Part shown: positions 60,765 through 64,000 of the stretch, one piece after another
How positions within the stretch are numbered: position 1 is the first letter of the stretch
How the letters are laid out: each line of letters starts with the position of its first letter
Assembly (NCBI RefSeq): GCF_029633865.1
Contig: NC_079223.1
Coordinates: 32,800,923-32,864,922 of the forward strand
Source of the DNA: Lampris incognitus
Lineage: Eukaryota > Chordata > Actinopteri > Lampriformes > Lampridae
Direction of reading: 5' to 3'
Length of the DNA stretch: 64,000 nucleotides
The notes under the pieces: generated by a model
What the model was told of the DNA's origin: nothing
The model's database searches: none
The model's input: only the letters and a program-made list of their open reading frames with translations
Translations under genes and position numbers: made by a program

Positions 60765-61801
60765 TGTCTTCTTTTGCTGCTCAATCGCTCATTGCATGTA
60801 GAGCATTTATTGACATAATCCTCGATTTTGCTCTGCATTCCAGGCCAGTATATGGTCTCCCGTGCTTGTCTGTAGCAGGCCTCGCCACCGATGTGACTGC
60901 CATGTACTCTGGCAAGCATCTCAGGATGCAATGATTTTGGGATCACCACTCTTTGCCCCCTAAACAAGACTCCGTTCTGGACACTTAGCTCCTCTTTGAT
61001 AGCCCAGAACTCTCTGACTGCCTGCTCCGTTTCATCCTTATCAGCGGGCCAACTCTTCAGGATAGTAGACTTCACGACTTGCAGCTGTCTGTCATTGTCT
61101 GTGTGTTGCTGTATCTGTAGCAGCCTTTTGTCTGTGACATTCAGATAGTCGGCCATATTTATGTGCTCAATTGCCAGCTGCTCGTCCACCATACTGCAGA
61201 CTGTGAGCTCTGCATGCATAGAGCCAGGGTGTGTTTTGGAAGTGACAGCCCTGCTTAATGTGTCACTCACAAACATGTCCGGTCCTGGTTTGTAGATCAC
61301 TCTCAGGTTGTAATTCTGAAGAGCCAGTAGCATGCTCTGCAAGCGCTTGGTAGCATTGAGGAGAGACTTGATGAAGACTGCTATGAGGGGCTTGTGATCT
61401 GTCTCCGCTGTGATATTGTCTCTACCATATAGATAATGATGGAAACGCTGGCAGGCAAATACTATGCTAAGACATTCCTTCTCTATCTGCGCATAGTTTT
61501 GCTCTGTAGGCGTGAGTGCCCTTGACGCGAAAGCAATAGGCTGTCCCTCCTGCATCAGACAGCAGCCCATGCCATGCTGGCTGGAGTCACTCTGTACTGT
61601 GACGGGTTTTGACACATTATAGTATCGCAGCACAGGCATCTGTGTCACAAGCTGTTTTATCTCCCTGACAGTTGCATTGTGCTTCGGCAGCCAGTGCCAG
61701 ACTGTGTCCTTGTCTGTGAGTCTCCTCAAAGGCTCGCATACTTCTGAGCCGCGGGAGAAACTTAGCCAAGTACGTGACAAATCCGATGAGTCTCTGCACA
61801 C
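60758..61801 (-). pseudogene. Mag-like Gypsy pol: RNase H and integrase zinc domain
   Basis: 347 codons, overlapping the RT frame by a frameshift near 61700. RNase H text: VTVQSDSSQHGMGCCLMQEG, SRALTPTEQNYAQIEKECLS and ITAETDHKPLIAVF. Integrase zinc domain: VHGSHIGGEACYRQARETIY, CSTCNERLS. Confidence 0.82.
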
Positions 61802-63233
61802 CCTTGACGTTGGATGGGGCTGGCATGTCCAAAACCGCTCTGACTTTCTCCGGGTCAGCTTTTAGACCTGCAGCCGAGAGGATGTGGCCATGGAACCGCA
61901 CATCAGACACTCTAAACTGAAGCTTCTTGACACTGAGCCACAGTTTCACTTGTCGACAGCGGTCCAGAAGGGCTACCAGCTTGTCATCATGGTCCTCATT
62001 TGCCTCGTCCTCGCTGTCGCCACAACCAATGATGAGGATGTCGTAAGCTATAGGCTCCACTCCCTCAAGCCCTTCCAACAGCTCATGCCGTTTCTTCTGG
62101 TAGACCTCTGAGGCTACTGACACACCAAACGGAAGTTTCAACCATCTTTTCTGGCCCCAGGGGATCCAAAAGGTGGTCATGAGGCTGCTAGCCTCATCCA
62201 GTTTACACTGAAGAAAAGCATCGACCAGTGTGAAGACCTTAGCTTTAGGCCGCTTATAGAGCATATCCTCCAGTGTGGGCACGAGGTAATGCAAGCGTCC
62301 GAGTGCCTGGTTGAGATGGTGTGGCTGTAGATATATATGCAGCTTTTCTGGTCTTTTGACTATGACCATATTGCTGATCCAATCCAAGGGCTCACTGACT
62401 GATATGATATGACCCTCTCTTTCATATTGGTCGAGCTGAGCCTTCACAGCTTCCTTCATAGCCACCGGAACATTGCGTGGTGCACTCTGCACTGGCTGAA
62501 CCGCTGGATCCAAGTCAAAATGAACTTCTCCAGGGAGTGCCTCCACAAGACCAGTGAAGACATGCTGATATGCTCTGATGACTGTACTTCTGGCGAGAGG
62601 CATGGTGAGGCTGTCGTCCACTGCGTTGAGCCCTTCTACTCTGAGCTCCTCTCGGATGGTAAAGTGTATGAGCCCCATTTCCTCTGACGTGGACCCTGAC
62701 AGCAGTGGCAACTGTCGTGTATTTACAACCTCAAAATCCAGCTTGTATTTGCTGCCCCGTACAACACACTCAGTGGTAAGGACCCCAAATGATGGCAGAC
62801 CTTGGTCTGAGTACATTTTCAGTGTGGTGCTACTATGCTTTAGTTTCTCTTTGGCAGCTAGCCTCTTCTTGTCCCTGAGACTCATGACATTGCACGTAGC
62901 TACTGAGTCAAGCTGGCATCTCTGTAGTTTGCCATTCAGGCGGAGATTGACAAACCATTTCCTGCCTTTTGTTCCCACTGCACCAATGCTTTCTGTTGCA
63001 TACACATCATTTGTGCCCATGACTGTGTTGTCTTTATCCGTGTTCAGTCCCTCAACTGCGTGGAGTTTACCATCCTTTTTCTTATTTTTATTGCAAACTC
63101 TCGCAAAGTGATTGGCTGTGCCACAAGCATTGCACGTCTTGCCATATGCTGGGCAGTGTTCTCTTCCCCACTCGTGCTGTGCCACAGTTTTTGCATGTGG
63201 AGAGGCCCCTACCTTGAGATCTGGGGTTCCCAC
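61617..63233 (-). pseudogene. Mag-like Gypsy pol: protease and reverse transcriptase, catalytic residues lost
   Basis: 538 codons. After the zinc knuckle comes a retropepsin-like CQLDSVATCNVMS, where the usual D(S/T)G has become DSV. RT follows with HIISVSEPLDWISNMVIVKR, FTLVDAFLQCKLDE and LKLPFGVSVASEVYQKK. At the catalytic site the text is IAYDILIIGCGD where the family has xADD: the first Asp is Tyr (TAC). Both enzymes are therefore probably dead. Confidence 0.82.
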
Positions 63234-63847
63234 TCACCTTCTCTGTAGTACTGGCTGATCTTTTGAATATTTGTTTCCCTACAACATTGACATTGTCCAC
63301 GAGTGATCTCTCCTGCTCCATGGATCTCAACTGCAAATCACTCAGCTCTGCTGCTCTGCATGCTTCAATAGCACTGACTAGAGTCAAGTCCTTTTCCCTT
63401 AACAAGCGTCTGCGTGTGCCCTCTTTAGCAATGCCGATGACTATTCTGTCCCTGATTAAGTCATCTCTTAGGGCTCCATATTCACATGTGGAAGCTTTCT
63501 CCCTGAGCCGTGTTACAAAACAGTCTACTGTTTCACCTTCCTCTTGTTTACAACAGCCAAAAACGTAGCGCTCATAAATCACATTTTTTTGCGGGTTTGA
63601 AATACCTTTCCAATGAGTCCAGCATGACGGTCGCGTCTTCTTGCTGCGCGTCGATCAGATTTAAGTTGTGTTTGTATACATGTCGACATTCAACTCCCAT
63701 GACACTCCTCAGAGTCGCCTTGTTGTCCTTGTCCACCAGCCCTGTGGCTAAAGCATAATCTTCACATTCTGCTCGGAAGATTTCCCAATTCGCACTCAGG
63801 TTGCCACTGAGCTTCATCGGAGCTGGCGGGGGTATGGTCGCGGCCAT
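63088..63847 (-). pseudogene. Gag of the Mag-like Gypsy element, frameshifted
   Basis: The start MAATIPPPAPMKLSGNLSAN (ATG 63847) runs to about 63572. A frameshift follows and gag continues at 63582-63088 with EEGETVDCFVTRLREKASTC and LRDDLIRDRIVIGI. A zinc knuckle CKNCGT lies near the end; the next frame reads CNACGTANHFARVC (second knuckle). Gag would coat the RNA. Confidence 0.75.
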
Positions 63848-64000
63848 GGCTATTCACTGCTTTCACTGCGGTACGGCTAGCTAGCATTAGCAAAACAAAA
63901 AACTTGCAAAACTCGCTTGACGGCTCAATGTCCCTTCAGCCACCAAATCGCCTAATCAAAGGTCCACTTCTGACACCATGTTTGAGCTAGCGGTGTGTAA

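Larger units (their letters stand above)
59800..64000 (-). mobile_element. Ty3/Gypsy element (Mag-like), inactive, 5' LTR at the window edge
   Basis: On the minus strand: the last about 22 bases of a 5' LTR (64000-63979, ...GCTAGCTCAAACA), PBS TGGTGTCAGAAGTGGACC (63978-63961), gag from 63847, then pol to about 59800, where it runs into Penelope-like sequence. No 3' LTR is visible. Frameshifts lie near 63570, 63150, 61700, 60760 and 60600. Confidence 0.87.

Overview
The window is vertebrate nuclear DNA, almost certainly from a ray-finned (teleost) fish, probably a spiny-rayed one. The evidence is spliced vertebrate genes with long introns, dense (CA)n/(GA)n microsatellites, a fish-type actinoporin-like gene, and a very mixed fish mobilome: RTE, L2, Tx1-clade and Rex1-like LINEs, a Penelope-like element, several Ty3/Gypsy elements, Tc1, a piggyBac-like remnant and tRNA-derived SINEs. 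I saw no bacterial features, CRISPR, rRNA or genuine tRNA genes.

Layout. 1-15 kb: the 5' half of vps8 on the minus strand (11 exons found, 317 residues; the gene runs off the left edge). Its large intron 6 contains a complete two-coding-exon actinoporin-like gene on the opposite strand. 15-20 kb: intergenic, with an RTE LINE, a piggyBac-like remnant, an LTR-type mini-element (TRIM-like, 18785-19213) and a LINE fragment. 20.6-45.7 kb: a membrane RING-CH ubiquitin ligase of the MARCHF4/9/11 group (best match MARCHF4) on the plus strand, five coding exons, 471 residues. Its 15.7-kb intron 1 holds Ty3/Gypsy fragments, an intronless ATXN7L3/SGF11-like piece, and nested RTE/L2 insertions. Its intron 3 holds a decayed Tx1-clade LINE. 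45.7-64 kb: no host gene recognised. This stretch holds SINEs, a MITE, a complete 4.2-kb Ty3/Gypsy element with both LTRs, a long RTE copy, a Penelope-like endonuclease fragment, and a second Ty3/Gypsy element whose 5' LTR begins at the right edge.

The two large host genes both act in endosomal membrane traffic (VPS8 in the CORVET tether, the MARCH ligase in receptor ubiquitination), but nothing here shows that they are functionally linked. Most of the remaining sequence is layered transposon debris. Several insertions have intact target-site duplications, so their order can be read.

The observations most worth a second look are: the 429-bp non-coding LTR element with primer-binding site, polypurine tract and tRNA-like A/B boxes inside its LTRs; the actinoporin-like gene nested antisense in vps8; the ATXN7L3-like copy lodged in a Gypsy element; the set of RTE insertions with 12-19 bp duplications; and the repeated placement of microsatellites directly against splice sites.
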